NCBI GenBank assembly: GCA_002336985.1
Contig: DDFE01000021.1
Location: forward strand, 1 to 41,747
Direction of reading: 5' to 3'
Length of the DNA stretch: 41,747 nt
Source: Sphingomonadales bacterium UBA1936
GTDB taxonomy: Bacteria; Pseudomonadota; Alphaproteobacteria; Sphingomonadales; Sphingomonadaceae
The notes under the pieces: generated by a model
The model's database searches: none
Told to the model about the DNA's origin: nothing
What the model saw: the letters and a program-made list of their open reading frames with translations, nothing else
Made by a program: the position numbers and the translations under genes
Shown here: positions 28,801-36,872 of the stretch, piece after piece
How the letters are laid out: each line of letters begins with the position of its first letter
How positions within the stretch are numbered: position 1 is the first letter of the stretch

Positions 28801-31800
28801 TCGATGTTTCACCTGCCCCGCCGGGCACGGCGGATCAGCCTGACGCTTCGGACAATCAGCCAAGCTGGCAAGACGTGACCGTTGTCGAAGATCCCTCGGG
28901 ACCAGGCCCCGATCAGTTGAGCGACGACCCACACGAACCAGCCATCGAACGTACGGCGGCGATGCTAGCCCAAACAATCGGCTCGCGGCCGGCCGGTCAC
29001 ACGACACTACCCGTGGAGGCAGCCGTAGATATGGCGGGGGGTACATGGTCAGAGCTTTCCGCGGTCATTCGAATGCCTGCATTTGTCGATCTCACCTGGA
29101 TCGAAAAGAATGTGCATGTCGCCAATTCGCAGTTGCGGGGCATTCACCAGGCGCGCAACGAAATCGCTGATCTCAGTGGGTTCGAAAGCTGGCCATGCGA
29201 AAAACCTGATCTCTCGACCTTCCAGAGGATCGTCCTTGCGGGGCTGGGTTTCCCTCGATTCCTTGCCACCATCACGCAGATCGCGAAGCGCAGCGTCGCG
29301 CCGACCAAGCGCAGCACTTGGACACCTTTCAAACCTTTGTTGAACACGGCCTATGCTGTGGCACATGCGATCGTGCACGATCGCGGGCTTTCCACGAGTG
29401 CCATAAGCTCGACCAAAAAGATGGTCGAGTTGCTCGTCAGTGCCGGCGAGATCGAGCTGGCGCTTTCGCACATCGTTCGCCGAGCGTTCGTCGAACCTCT
29501 GGAAGCGGACACGCTGGCGCTGATCCGCGCGGATGATCTGTACAAGCCTCTTAGAGAGTTTGCTGAGGATGTTGTCGTCCACCTCTTCAGGGATGACTAC
29601 AGCTGGCACGGGGACCTCAGACGACTGCCGGCCAGACCAGTTGAGGAAAAAGAACATCGGCCAAGTGGGGAGGAGATCGCGGTCGAGGAGAAGACGGCAT
29701 CGACCCCCGCCGAGGTTGGCGACATCGGACGCGACGAAGAGGTGGATTTGAGCGCCGAGGTTAGTCCGTCTGAGGTCGGATCGCCGTCGAGTGCCGACGA
29801 CTGCGCAGTCATGGCCGCTCCCAGCCCGCCTCCGGCCAAGCCCGATCCTGATTGGATTGCGTCTATGGCAGCGATCTCGCTCGTCGCCACCGATGCAGTT
29901 GGTCCCGACCAGACGGTTTTGGATCAATTGGAAGCATTGATGTCTGAAGCGGCGCTCGCGCTGGCCATCCACGAGGCGTCTCGTCCGAGGGGCGTTGACG
30001 CGACCCAGTCGCTCGATCGTGCCCTCGAGACATTTACCTATTCCTTGGCGGTCCTTATCGATGCCGCACACCCTGCGGAATCGCTGCCTGTGGTTCCCAT
30101 GGGACCCTATGTAACGATCATTGACACCGACGCTGCCTTGGCGCTGCAGATGAGCCTCGAAGCCTCGGAGGCGACCGCGCGGGACGCGCGTGCCAAGATC
30201 GACGAGGCGCGGCGCATCATGAGCGAAATGCAGATCGCCCGTTTTCAGGAGGGTGCAGAGCTGACCGCCGAAGCCGTTGCAATGGCTCGTGATGTGACCG
30301 ACCGCCTGATCATCATACTTCAGGACTTGAAGAGCGAAACCGCTGGCGATGTTGACGACGACTTGGATGAGGAGGCACCTGCATCCGGAAGCCAGCCCTT
30401 GACCGACATCCTGGCGGTCGAAGCGGATGATCCGTTCGAGACGTCAGACGAAACCTGGAATATTTCGCAGGATCCGTTCGAGGATGACGCGCCCGAGCCA
30501 GTTGTTGGCGAACCGATGTCTCGGAATGTCGTAGACACGGTGGCTCTCGACGACGCCGCGGCCCTTGAAGATCTGCCGGCCCGCCCGGATCCGATGGAGA
30601 CCTTGCTTCTCGCTCGGTTTGAGGAATTCATCGGCGGAGGTCATTTCTCTCTCGCCTATCATCTGAGTACCGCCGCTACGAACGCAGGCGTGTTCGACCG
30701 CTTCCCGATGACGCGATCCGAGCTGAAGCTGGCGGCGGTCTCGCGGCACGTCAATCATGCGGCGTTTCAGGGAAGCGACACAATTCAGGAAACGCTCCGT
30801 CAAGTGAATCTTACGTTCGCGACGTTGGAGGACGATGCTCCGAATGCTCTTGCTCGACGGATCGTGGCGCTTGCGGCGCTCGCGCCGTTCGCACTGTACC
30901 ACAATGACCCGGAAGCGACATTGGCTCTTGAGGAGCTCCGCCAGGTGGGGCACGGACTCGGGCAGGCTGTTCACGCGTTTAGAGAGGCGCTCGCCGCACC
31001 TCTCCGATCCGGCCTCAACTTTAGTCCGTCGCTCATGCGCCTCACCAATCAAGAAGCGAAAGACGACGAGTACGCACGTGAGCTCAGCGCCCGATTGCTC
31101 CGCGACATCGAGGAATTCTCTCACAAGACCTATAAGTTCCAGCTGGGCAACAAGCTTCGGAACGCGCTGACCAAGAGCGATGGTGAACTCGGTCGTCTGC
31201 GTGATCGCGTTGAGAAGAGCGCGGCGTCAGCGCTGGAAGCCGCACGGCATTTCGCTCAGTCTTATGGAGACCGAAGTTCGATCATCCATTTGCTTGAACA
31301 AGCCGAGATTCGTGTCAGCAGTTACAAGCTCACCGGCATCGACGGCATCGCGCGAGAACGCATGGTCGGCCTAATTCAGGGGATTGCCGCCCTGTGCGCC
31401 GAGTTTGTAGAGGCTGCCGATGCCGCGCCAGCAATGCGTGGCACCCTCGGAAATATTCAGCGGGCGCGAGAAGCGATCGAAAGTGCCACTGGCGCGCTCG
31501 ACCAAGCTTTATCGGCGCTTCAGCCAAGCTCGGCATTCGAGGACGCCGCGATAGTCTATGCCCGCAGGTCGTTGCGATCATTTCTTTCGACGGTTCGGGG
31601 CGTGGAAACCTTTCCTTCCCCGACCGACTATTATATCGCACTGCATGGCGCTTTGCTTTGGGTGCCCGGGCTCGATTTTGGAAAAGGCTGGATGCCCGCT
31701 CCGTACGTTCCCGACATGGTCCTCGGATCGCTCCTTGGGGTGACACAAACCCAGATTGCGGGGCCGACCGACAACGAGTCATTCGCGGAATCGGTTCGAG

Positions 31801-34800
31801 CACGGGTCTCCAGCGGTTCACACATCGCAGCGTCCATTATGATCGCCGCGGCCGATTTTTTCGGCGTTCCCGCCGCGCTGGCGGACGCACTTGATGAAGA
31901 ACGCCAAGGAGATGCGGAGGCGCGTCGTGACGCGCTCGGTACCCAACTGCGCGAGGCGAGATTGGCGGTCGATCGCGTGCAGCGCATGGTCGGTGTGGGA
32001 TCGCAAGACGAGGCACAGTCGCTCCTTTCTCTTTTGAACCGCATCGACCCGAGCGATTTGCCGACGCTGGTACCGCTGGAGGCGAGGACGGAAAAGCCGG
32101 AGTCTGAGCAGATCCTCGACTTCAAGGCTGCATACGGGCTGGTCGCCGACGTTCGCACGAAAGTCGAGACGCTCTTAAAGCGTCCCCGAGATGAGCTCGT
32201 AGCCAGCATAAGCGCAATGGCGAAACTGGGAACTGTGGCTCAGGCCGATCTTGACGAGGTGCTCGGGATGGTGGCCCGAGACGACCTCTTGACTGCAACC
32301 GAGTACCTCGGATTTCTCAAGGATGGCCGCGCTCTTCCCAAGACTGCATCGCCCAACCCGCGCTTTCGGTCATTTTTCCCCAACGTACCGGAATTGTTGT
32401 CAGCGATGTCAAGGACCGAACAGGACGGTGCGCTGGCAGCCCTGGAGGGTGCATCCGAGTTCGCAGGCGTCGACTTCGGTCGAATCGACAATGATCACCG
32501 ACAGGATGCCGTCGAGGCGCTTACGGCATGGAACGAACTCCGGCGTGCCGTCGGCGGCGCTAGGCCGGAGACGGAGGTTGCTAGCCGACTGGCGCTCATG
32601 CTCGAGCGTTTCGGCTTCAAGGTTGAAATCAACGCGCCGAACGCCAGGAACAATCGACGCCTTTATTCGGCAGACCTGCACATCCAGCTTCAACAGGATG
32701 AAGAATCGGTACTGCTTCCGGATTTCGGAAGTCAAACCGATGGCAACTACCGCGTCTGTATCGGCACGAAGATACCGAGCGAGACGGAGATCCGCGCAAT
32801 TCAGGCTGACGCCGGCGCTCTCCGAATCGTCTACTTCGTCACGGAAACGGTTACGCCGGAACGTCGCAAGCAGCTCCAACTCTCTTGCCTCCAGCACCAG
32901 ACGCGGCTTCTTGTGATCGACGAGTCGATGGTGTTGTTTGCGGCGGGAGAGCGGGAGCTCAGGGGCCTTACTATGATCGAGCTCGCCCAACCCTTTTCGT
33001 TCGCAGACCCATATCACGACTACGGCAACATGGCCGTGCCCCGGGAAATGTTCTTCGGGCGCACCGTCGAACGGCGCAAGCTGCTTGAGCCACACGGCAG
33101 TTGCATCGTCTACGGCGGTCGGCGCCTCGGGAAGACGGCGCTCCTACGTCACATCCAGGCTGAAACCGACAACGCAGCCACCGGTGCGGCCGTCGCCTAC
33201 GTGACAATCCGCGACCTCGGTGGAAACGCCGGCGAGAATCAAATCTGGGAATATATGTCACGCGAGTTGAAGTCCGTTTTCCCCCGTCCGGTAGAGACAA
33301 GCGAACGGTTCAGTGAAACCATCCGGCAATGGCTGGTCGCGGACAACAAGCGCCGCGTGCTGGTTCTGCTCGACGAGTCGGACCGATTCATCCAAGCAGA
33401 CGCGAGCAAGGAATTCGCACAGTTCATCCGCCTCCAAAAGCTTATGGATGACACCAGCCGCCGATTCAAATTCGTGCTCGCCGGCCTGCACAACGTGACC
33501 CGCCTCGTGCATACCGAGAATCCGCCCCTCAAGCAGATTGCATCGGATCCGCAGCGCATCGGGCCACTTATGGACGAGGAGCTAAAAGACGCGGAACTGC
33601 TCGTTACCCGTCCCCTCGCTGGCATGGGCTACGAGTTCGAAAAACGCGAAGACGTGTGGAGGATACTCAGCTATTGCAATTATTACCCCGTGCTGGTCCA
33701 AAAATTCTGTAAAGAGCTACTTCGGCAGCTAATTGAGGAAACGACAAAGCGGCGGAAGCCGGTAACCGTGATCACATCGGATCATATTCGCCGGGCGCTC
33801 GAGGATGGCGAGATCGCCAAGGAGATCGGCGAGACCTTCGACTACACGATCAGCAAGATCGAGGATCGCTATTCTCTTATCGCGAACATCGTCGCCGATC
33901 GGGCGCTCCGTGATGCCGCAAGTGGCAGGATCGGGGAGGGCATGTCCGCAGTTGAGGTGCGGGATGCTGCCGCGCTCTGGTGGCCGGCTGCGTTCGGCGA
34001 GGCAAACCGGCTGGCGGTCGTCGAAGACCTGCTTGATGAGATGGAAGGTCTGGGCGTCCTTCGTCTCGTGCCTCCGAACCGGTGGGCACTCAGGTCGCTG
34101 ACGATCCTTCGTCTGCTCGGTGACGACGACAAGATCGCCGCGAAACTCGGCGAGTTCATGGAGCGCGACGCGCCGGCCGTCTTTGACCCTCGGTCCATGC
34201 GAAGGCGGCTGAAGGCCAACACGCAGATGCGCATCCCGGAGCGGGCGATGAGCCCCCTTACTCTCGGGCAAGAGCATGATCTACTTCGCGATCGTGCTCC
34301 AGTGACGCTGGTGTTCGGGAACGCCCTGTCTGATATTGGGCAGGTCGCCGGAGCGCTGATCTCGGCGGGAAGCGGATCTGTCGAGCGTAATATTATCGAA
34401 GTCTACGCACGTTCTTATCAGACGCTGGAGGCTCTGACGAAGGACCTGAAAAGCGCCCCCATCGGCGAGCCGGCAATCTTGAACGTTGTGTCAAACCAGA
34501 CCCAGTGGGATGCGGCCTGGGTGGATCAAGCGTTGCGCGTCCGGTCGGTCCGCGAGGGTCGGTCCCGGGTCGTGTTCGTCGGCGGGGCGAGCCACGCTGC
34601 CTCGTGGGTGTTCGGCGGCAGACGCGATGCGCTTACCAGCGAGGTCAAGGTCGTGCCGCTCCAGACCTGGTCCGCGACCCTTATCGAGGAGCTCCTTCAG
34701 CAGGAGCATTTGGACCCGGCTCACTTCCGCGCTTCTCTTCGTGAGGCGACCGGAGGTTTCAACAGCCTGATGTACCAGCTTCTTGGTAGTGGATCGAACA

Positions 34801-35138
34801 TAACCGCCAAATCGCTGACGACGCGCATTCAAACGGCTTTGAATAGGCGACGCCGTGATCTCGCGGTCGTTACCGAACTTGGACTAGAGGGCGACATGCT
34901 CTCAATCTTCCGAGGCATTGTTGAATTCACAAGTGGAGAGATAACGGCATACGAGATTAAGGAGGGCCCGATCGCCGACCTCAACCTCGACTATAGCAGC
35001 CAAGGGGTAGTGGACTTCGGTGTGCTGCTCGGGTTGCTCGAGCCGCAGTCCTCAGCGCCGACCGATGCGGAAGACGTGCGTCCGTTCCGTCTAAATCCGT
35101 TGTTGACAACATTGCTTGGAAACCGGGTGCTGCAGTGA
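25866..35138 (+). CDS. Giant pPIWI-RE protein fused to a STAND/AAA ATPase
   Basis: About 3090 residues in one uninterrupted frame. Residues 1-955 follow the pPIWI-RE plan: N-terminal domain with RRRWLSQIP; VGVAYSPKLGGSHKVGAG; a MID-like VVVIARSDEERK (~474); an RNase H-fold part with PLVIVDSNGAAPLW (~737), ARVVRVRTGH (~777), HYWSTAGYF (~836), PIEITVAK (~898) and SSLRYGYGHTASSTTLPAPL. Acidic linkers and long helical stretches fill ~956-2260. A Rossmann-like domain (~2264-2400) leads through REMFFGR to Walker A GGRRLGKT (2417-2424), Walker B VLVLLDESD (D2503, E2504), then winged-helix and further domains. The pPIWI-RE proteins I know of are roughly a third of this size. ATG at 25866 has GGA upstream; ATG 25854 and GTG 25833 are alternatives. 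Likely a nucleic-acid-guided or nucleic-acid-sensing defence protein. Confidence 0.82.
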   Translation: MTTDLLPEIVYRKFNEAGGLVRGTMVSSLQYDGTAAVAVESDRCAWSDRAAALLKELRNAGEASETARGHALPYASLRAAIAATVPDALLIERDLGMPWADEPRAFLAAPRSNDLEKRLGHALSLWVPLSLRPWAEKVGASESLVDALQQMGEGAFAIQRRETSYPEAFADGSGFGDFRDAIIQTFSQALKGRELFEGMGPVWRIVRSDGRSNAVEFVTWPSKFDDALYSMVATITVELMPFSKQPIVNVRASRRRWLSQIPAGRSLFGQKRVTVTVLGRDGANLGIEVAAPVASNVVEDPVAPEFLAQLFNVGGDVGAPIADLVAAGAGSATFVGVAYSPKLGGSHKVGAGVTTRDQTDLFDAVQDAVDEFGFVPLAFEETPTTQKAPKRSEELHKALEVGALLSDVAVSLGRNDLMDDASIEAAWSSLSLSEEAPPIDAITASTAGAKLVEVRAANVERVRRAFGDAKPHVVVIARSDEERKLVQTVLTSLFGASLQLSARPLPTDVHGYRHALPKSEGKSRQRFEARVEAWRPLAELMLRTEGSSHALVQAAEWYDGKPDDPVNKLAGRYSLASEANANVQYLRPRASGPRGLANYFHRVQAAIYDLIFGHAGLVSEIDSVVSGAFPDAASRPTCVVGISVLAQARTRVAPSADKLCIATRIDCASGRTTARVGWHDGEMRWSAEWEPLFQALKRVASPEVKPSLGDGIANQRASFQAFVREILDSSAEAGDRPLVIVDSNGAAPLWSWLKDDQIGADITLGTERIDVSRRWPGARVVRVRTGHASRLAQRKTVQYRKVELASGQDVGGFERYCPTVVARTIKLSDEGANSGHYWSTAGYFQMTLPRGLSVYRRLESLVPIAKAFKGSVIPAAAKGLLVRAEIPIYEVSYRLPNPIEITVAKIAEGDEPDKIAHLVSSLRYGYGHTASSTTLPAPLSFESKVRDYMTRFALDVGEEADELAAEVGSPALDEDDADVDVSPAPPGTADQPDASDNQPSWQDVTVVEDPSGPGPDQLSDDPHEPAIERTAAMLAQTIGSRPAGHTTLPVEAAVDMAGGTWSELSAVIRMPAFVDLTWIEKNVHVANSQLRGIHQARNEIADLSGFESWPCEKPDLSTFQRIVLAGLGFPRFLATITQIAKRSVAPTKRSTWTPFKPLLNTAYAVAHAIVHDRGLSTSAISSTKKMVELLVSAGEIELALSHIVRRAFVEPLEADTLALIRADDLYKPLREFAEDVVVHLFRDDYSWHGDLRRLPARPVEEKEHRPSGEEIAVEEKTASTPAEVGDIGRDEEVDLSAEVSPSEVGSPSSADDCAVMAAPSPPPAKPDPDWIASMAAISLVATDAVGPDQTVLDQLEALMSEAALALAIHEASRPRGVDATQSLDRALETFTYSLAVLIDAAHPAESLPVVPMGPYVTIIDTDAALALQMSLEASEATARDARAKIDEARRIMSEMQIARFQEGAELTAEAVAMARDVTDRLIIILQDLKSETAGDVDDDLDEEAPASGSQPLTDILAVEADDPFETSDETWNISQDPFEDDAPEPVVGEPMSRNVVDTVALDDAAALEDLPARPDPMETLLLARFEEFIGGGHFSLAYHLSTAATNAGVFDRFPMTRSELKLAAVSRHVNHAAFQGSDTIQETLRQVNLTFATLEDDAPNALARRIVALAALAPFALYHNDPEATLALEELRQVGHGLGQAVHAFREALAAPLRSGLNFSPSLMRLTNQEAKDDEYARELSARLLRDIEEFSHKTYKFQLGNKLRNALTKSDGELGRLRDRVEKSAASALEAARHFAQSYGDRSSIIHLLEQAEIRVSSYKLTGIDGIARERMVGLIQGIAALCAEFVEAADAAPAMRGTLGNIQRAREAIESATGALDQALSALQPSSAFEDAAIVYARRSLRSFLSTVRGVETFPSPTDYYIALHGALLWVPGLDFGKGWMPAPYVPDMVLGSLLGVTQTQIAGPTDNESFAESVRARVSSGSHIAASIMIAAADFFGVPAALADALDEERQGDAEARRDALGTQLREARLAVDRVQRMVGVGSQDEAQSLLSLLNRIDPSDLPTLVPLEARTEKPESEQILDFKAAYGLVADVRTKVETLLKRPRDELVASISAMAKLGTVAQADLDEVLGMVARDDLLTATEYLGFLKDGRALPKTASPNPRFRSFFPNVPELLSAMSRTEQDGALAALEGASEFAGVDFGRIDNDHRQDAVEALTAWNELRRAVGGARPETEVASRLALMLERFGFKVEINAPNARNNRRLYSADLHIQLQQDEESVLLPDFGSQTDGNYRVCIGTKIPSETEIRAIQADAGALRIVYFVTETVTPERRKQLQLSCLQHQTRLLVIDESMVLFAAGERELRGLTMIELAQPFSFADPYHDYGNMAVPREMFFGRTVERRKLLEPHGSCIVYGGRRLGKTALLRHIQAETDNAATGAAVAYVTIRDLGGNAGENQIWEYMSRELKSVFPRPVETSERFSETIRQWLVADNKRRVLVLLDESDRFIQADASKEFAQFIRLQKLMDDTSRRFKFVLAGLHNVTRLVHTENPPLKQIASDPQRIGPLMDEELKDAELLVTRPLAGMGYEFEKREDVWRILSYCNYYPVLVQKFCKELLRQLIEETTKRRKPVTVITSDHIRRALEDGEIAKEIGETFDYTISKIEDRYSLIANIVADRALRDAASGRIGEGMSAVEVRDAAALWWPAAFGEANRLAVVEDLLDEMEGLGVLRLVPPNRWALRSLTILRLLGDDDKIAAKLGEFMERDAPAVFDPRSMRRRLKANTQMRIPERAMSPLTLGQEHDLLRDRAPVTLVFGNALSDIGQVAGALISAGSGSVERNIIEVYARSYQTLEALTKDLKSAPIGEPAILNVVSNQTQWDAAWVDQALRVRSVREGRSRVVFVGGASHAASWVFGGRRDALTSEVKVVPLQTWSATLIEELLQQEHLDPAHFRASLREATGGFNSLMYQLLGSGSNITAKSLTTRIQTALNRRRRDLAVVTELGLEGDMLSIFRGIVEFTSGEITAYEIKEGPIADLNLDYSSQGVVDFGVLLGLLEPQSSAPTDAEDVRPFRLNPLLTTLLGNRVLQ

Positions 35139-36781
35139 GTGCCATCAACTGGGACCAGGTGGATTGGTGGGACCTCCCCGGGCCGTCGCGCTTCATCGAG
35201 CGTGCTATCGACCGGATAGCGGCGGATGAGGGCGGCGTCGTCGGGTTGTCCATTCCGGCCAGACGGCCGGCCGGCCTGATGGGCGCGTTGGCCGACACGC
35301 TTGAGCAGGGGCGTGGTCTGCGAACGATCGTTGTGGAGCCCGAGAAATTGGACTCCGCGCGCTCGCCGGCTCATGCGCTGGCAGCCGCCGCTGGCGCGCA
35401 ACCCGGTACTATCCGCTCGACCAAAGATTTCGTCGCCTCTCCAGAACTGGCCGGCATGGTGATATTGGTCGATTTGATACCGCCGGAACGATGGTCCTCG
35501 TGGGGATTGTTCTTCCGCTCTTTGCGGGCGGAGCGCCTGAGGTTGGGACGCGTAACCGCGCCGTCGCTTGCTGTGGTTGTTCCCCAGTCGCTTCCCCTAG
35601 ACGAGGTTGACGCAGCCTTGGGCATCGACCGGGTGCAGTGGCGCAATGTGGTTTCTCGTGCGGATATGCAACTGTATGTCGAATCGATTTTGGGCCGGTC
35701 GTCCGATCTCGCGCATCGTACCGCCGTTGCGACCGTGGCAGAGGTAGCCTGTTGGGATCCGGCGATGGTTCAGCACTTGGCGACACAGCCAATCGAGGAC
35801 CAGATCGATCCGCGTGAGATGCTCGCGAAGGCAGATATCAAGCTGGACTTCCCATCTTGGTCGAACGGCCTGATCGACATCGTCGATGGCGCACCCCACG
35901 TCCACACACTGAAACTCGTTGGATCGCCCGAGTTGCTCAGCCGCCGTATATGGCGAGCGCATGTCAGCACAGTTTTTCCCGTTATAGAGCAGGTTCGGCA
36001 GGCCTTTGCGCGACACTATCACGCGCTCCTCGCGGTGAGAGTGCCCTACGTTAAGGCATATCAAAACGGGACTACGAAAACCTATTCGAACCCGATGCAA
36101 TTGGAAATCAATGAGGTCTACCACTTCTTGAAGGACGACATGCCGGAGTGGCAGGTGCGGTTGCTGCACCAATTTCGAACGCTGCGTTCGTCTATGGCCC
36201 ATATGGAACCCGCTGATGCCGATGTTCTTGTCAGGGCATCCCAAGGGTGGAATCATATTCTTCGCAGGCTCGACGACGTCGCCGATGTGGTCGGATGGGA
36301 CTGGCCGCGGTGTGGTCAGCGACTAATCATGCTCGTTGGCCCTTCCGGTGCTGGCAAGTCTACCTATGCGAGGACGAACTATGCCGGCGAGACGATCGTC
36401 TCCTCGGATGCGATCCGCGAAGAGTTGAGCGGAGCAGGCGGGATGGCCGGCAGCCAGGATGCCGTGTTCGCAGCCGTAAGGGACAGAGCGAAAGCGGCGC
36501 TCGCGGCGGGGAAAACGGTGGTGATCGATGCGACCAACCTGCGGCGATCGGACCGACTGATGAATACCGATCTCGTGCCAGAGGACATTCCAATCGAATA
36601 TGTCGTGATCGACCGGCCGATGGCTGAAAAAGAACGTGATGGGGGCTGGCGTCTCGAGAAGCCACAGCTTTTATCAACGCATGCCAAGATGTTCGAAGCG
36701 GAATTATCCGACATTCTGGCAGGGGATAATCGTGGAAACGTCACCGTCCTAGATCGGCGTATATTGGCTGATTCCGCCTGA
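35135..36781 (+). CDS. HEPN-like domain fused to a 5' polynucleotide kinase
   Basis: A 548-residue protein beginning at GTG 35135, which overlaps the giant gene's stop by 4 nt (GTGA). Residues ~30-170 resemble a P-loop fold without Walker A residues (GLSIPARRPAGL). Residues ~270-370 are helical and hold LRSSMAHME with R351-x4-H356, the Rx4-6H pattern of HEPN ribonucleases, though the usual polar residue after R is serine. Residues ~396-545 are a T4 Pnkp-type kinase: GPSGAGKS (402-409), VVIDATN (D465) and the lid-like IDRPMAEKERDGGW. Such kinases phosphorylate 5'-OH ends; HEPN cleavage leaves 5'-OH ends, so the two activities could work in series. The kinase is confident, HEPN moderate. Confidence 0.8.
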   Translation: MSAINWDQVDWWDLPGPSRFIERAIDRIAADEGGVVGLSIPARRPAGLMGALADTLEQGRGLRTIVVEPEKLDSARSPAHALAAAAGAQPGTIRSTKDFVASPELAGMVILVDLIPPERWSSWGLFFRSLRAERLRLGRVTAPSLAVVVPQSLPLDEVDAALGIDRVQWRNVVSRADMQLYVESILGRSSDLAHRTAVATVAEVACWDPAMVQHLATQPIEDQIDPREMLAKADIKLDFPSWSNGLIDIVDGAPHVHTLKLVGSPELLSRRIWRAHVSTVFPVIEQVRQAFARHYHALLAVRVPYVKAYQNGTTKTYSNPMQLEINEVYHFLKDDMPEWQVRLLHQFRTLRSSMAHMEPADADVLVRASQGWNHILRRLDDVADVVGWDWPRCGQRLIMLVGPSGAGKSTYARTNYAGETIVSSDAIREELSGAGGMAGSQDAVFAAVRDRAKAALAAGKTVVIDATNLRRSDRLMNTDLVPEDIPIEYVVIDRPMAEKERDGGWRLEKPQLLSTHAKMFEAELSDILAGDNRGNVTVLDRRILADSA

Positions 36782-36872
36782 GAGATTATGATTCCGGGTC
36801 GACTGCTGCAAAGTTACCTGGGCGACCGCCTCGGCATGATGTCGAACTGGTACGTTCGCTTCGCAATAATTT

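Noticed and set aside
28731..28960. Possible frameshift or gene boundary in the acidic linker after the pPIWI-RE part
   Set aside because: The frame stays open with consistent codon use across the linker and no ribosome site or start codon suggests a second gene.
36782..36872. Intrinsic terminator between the kinase gene and hipA
   Set aside because: No GC-rich stem followed by a T-run could be found in the 91-nt convergent gap.
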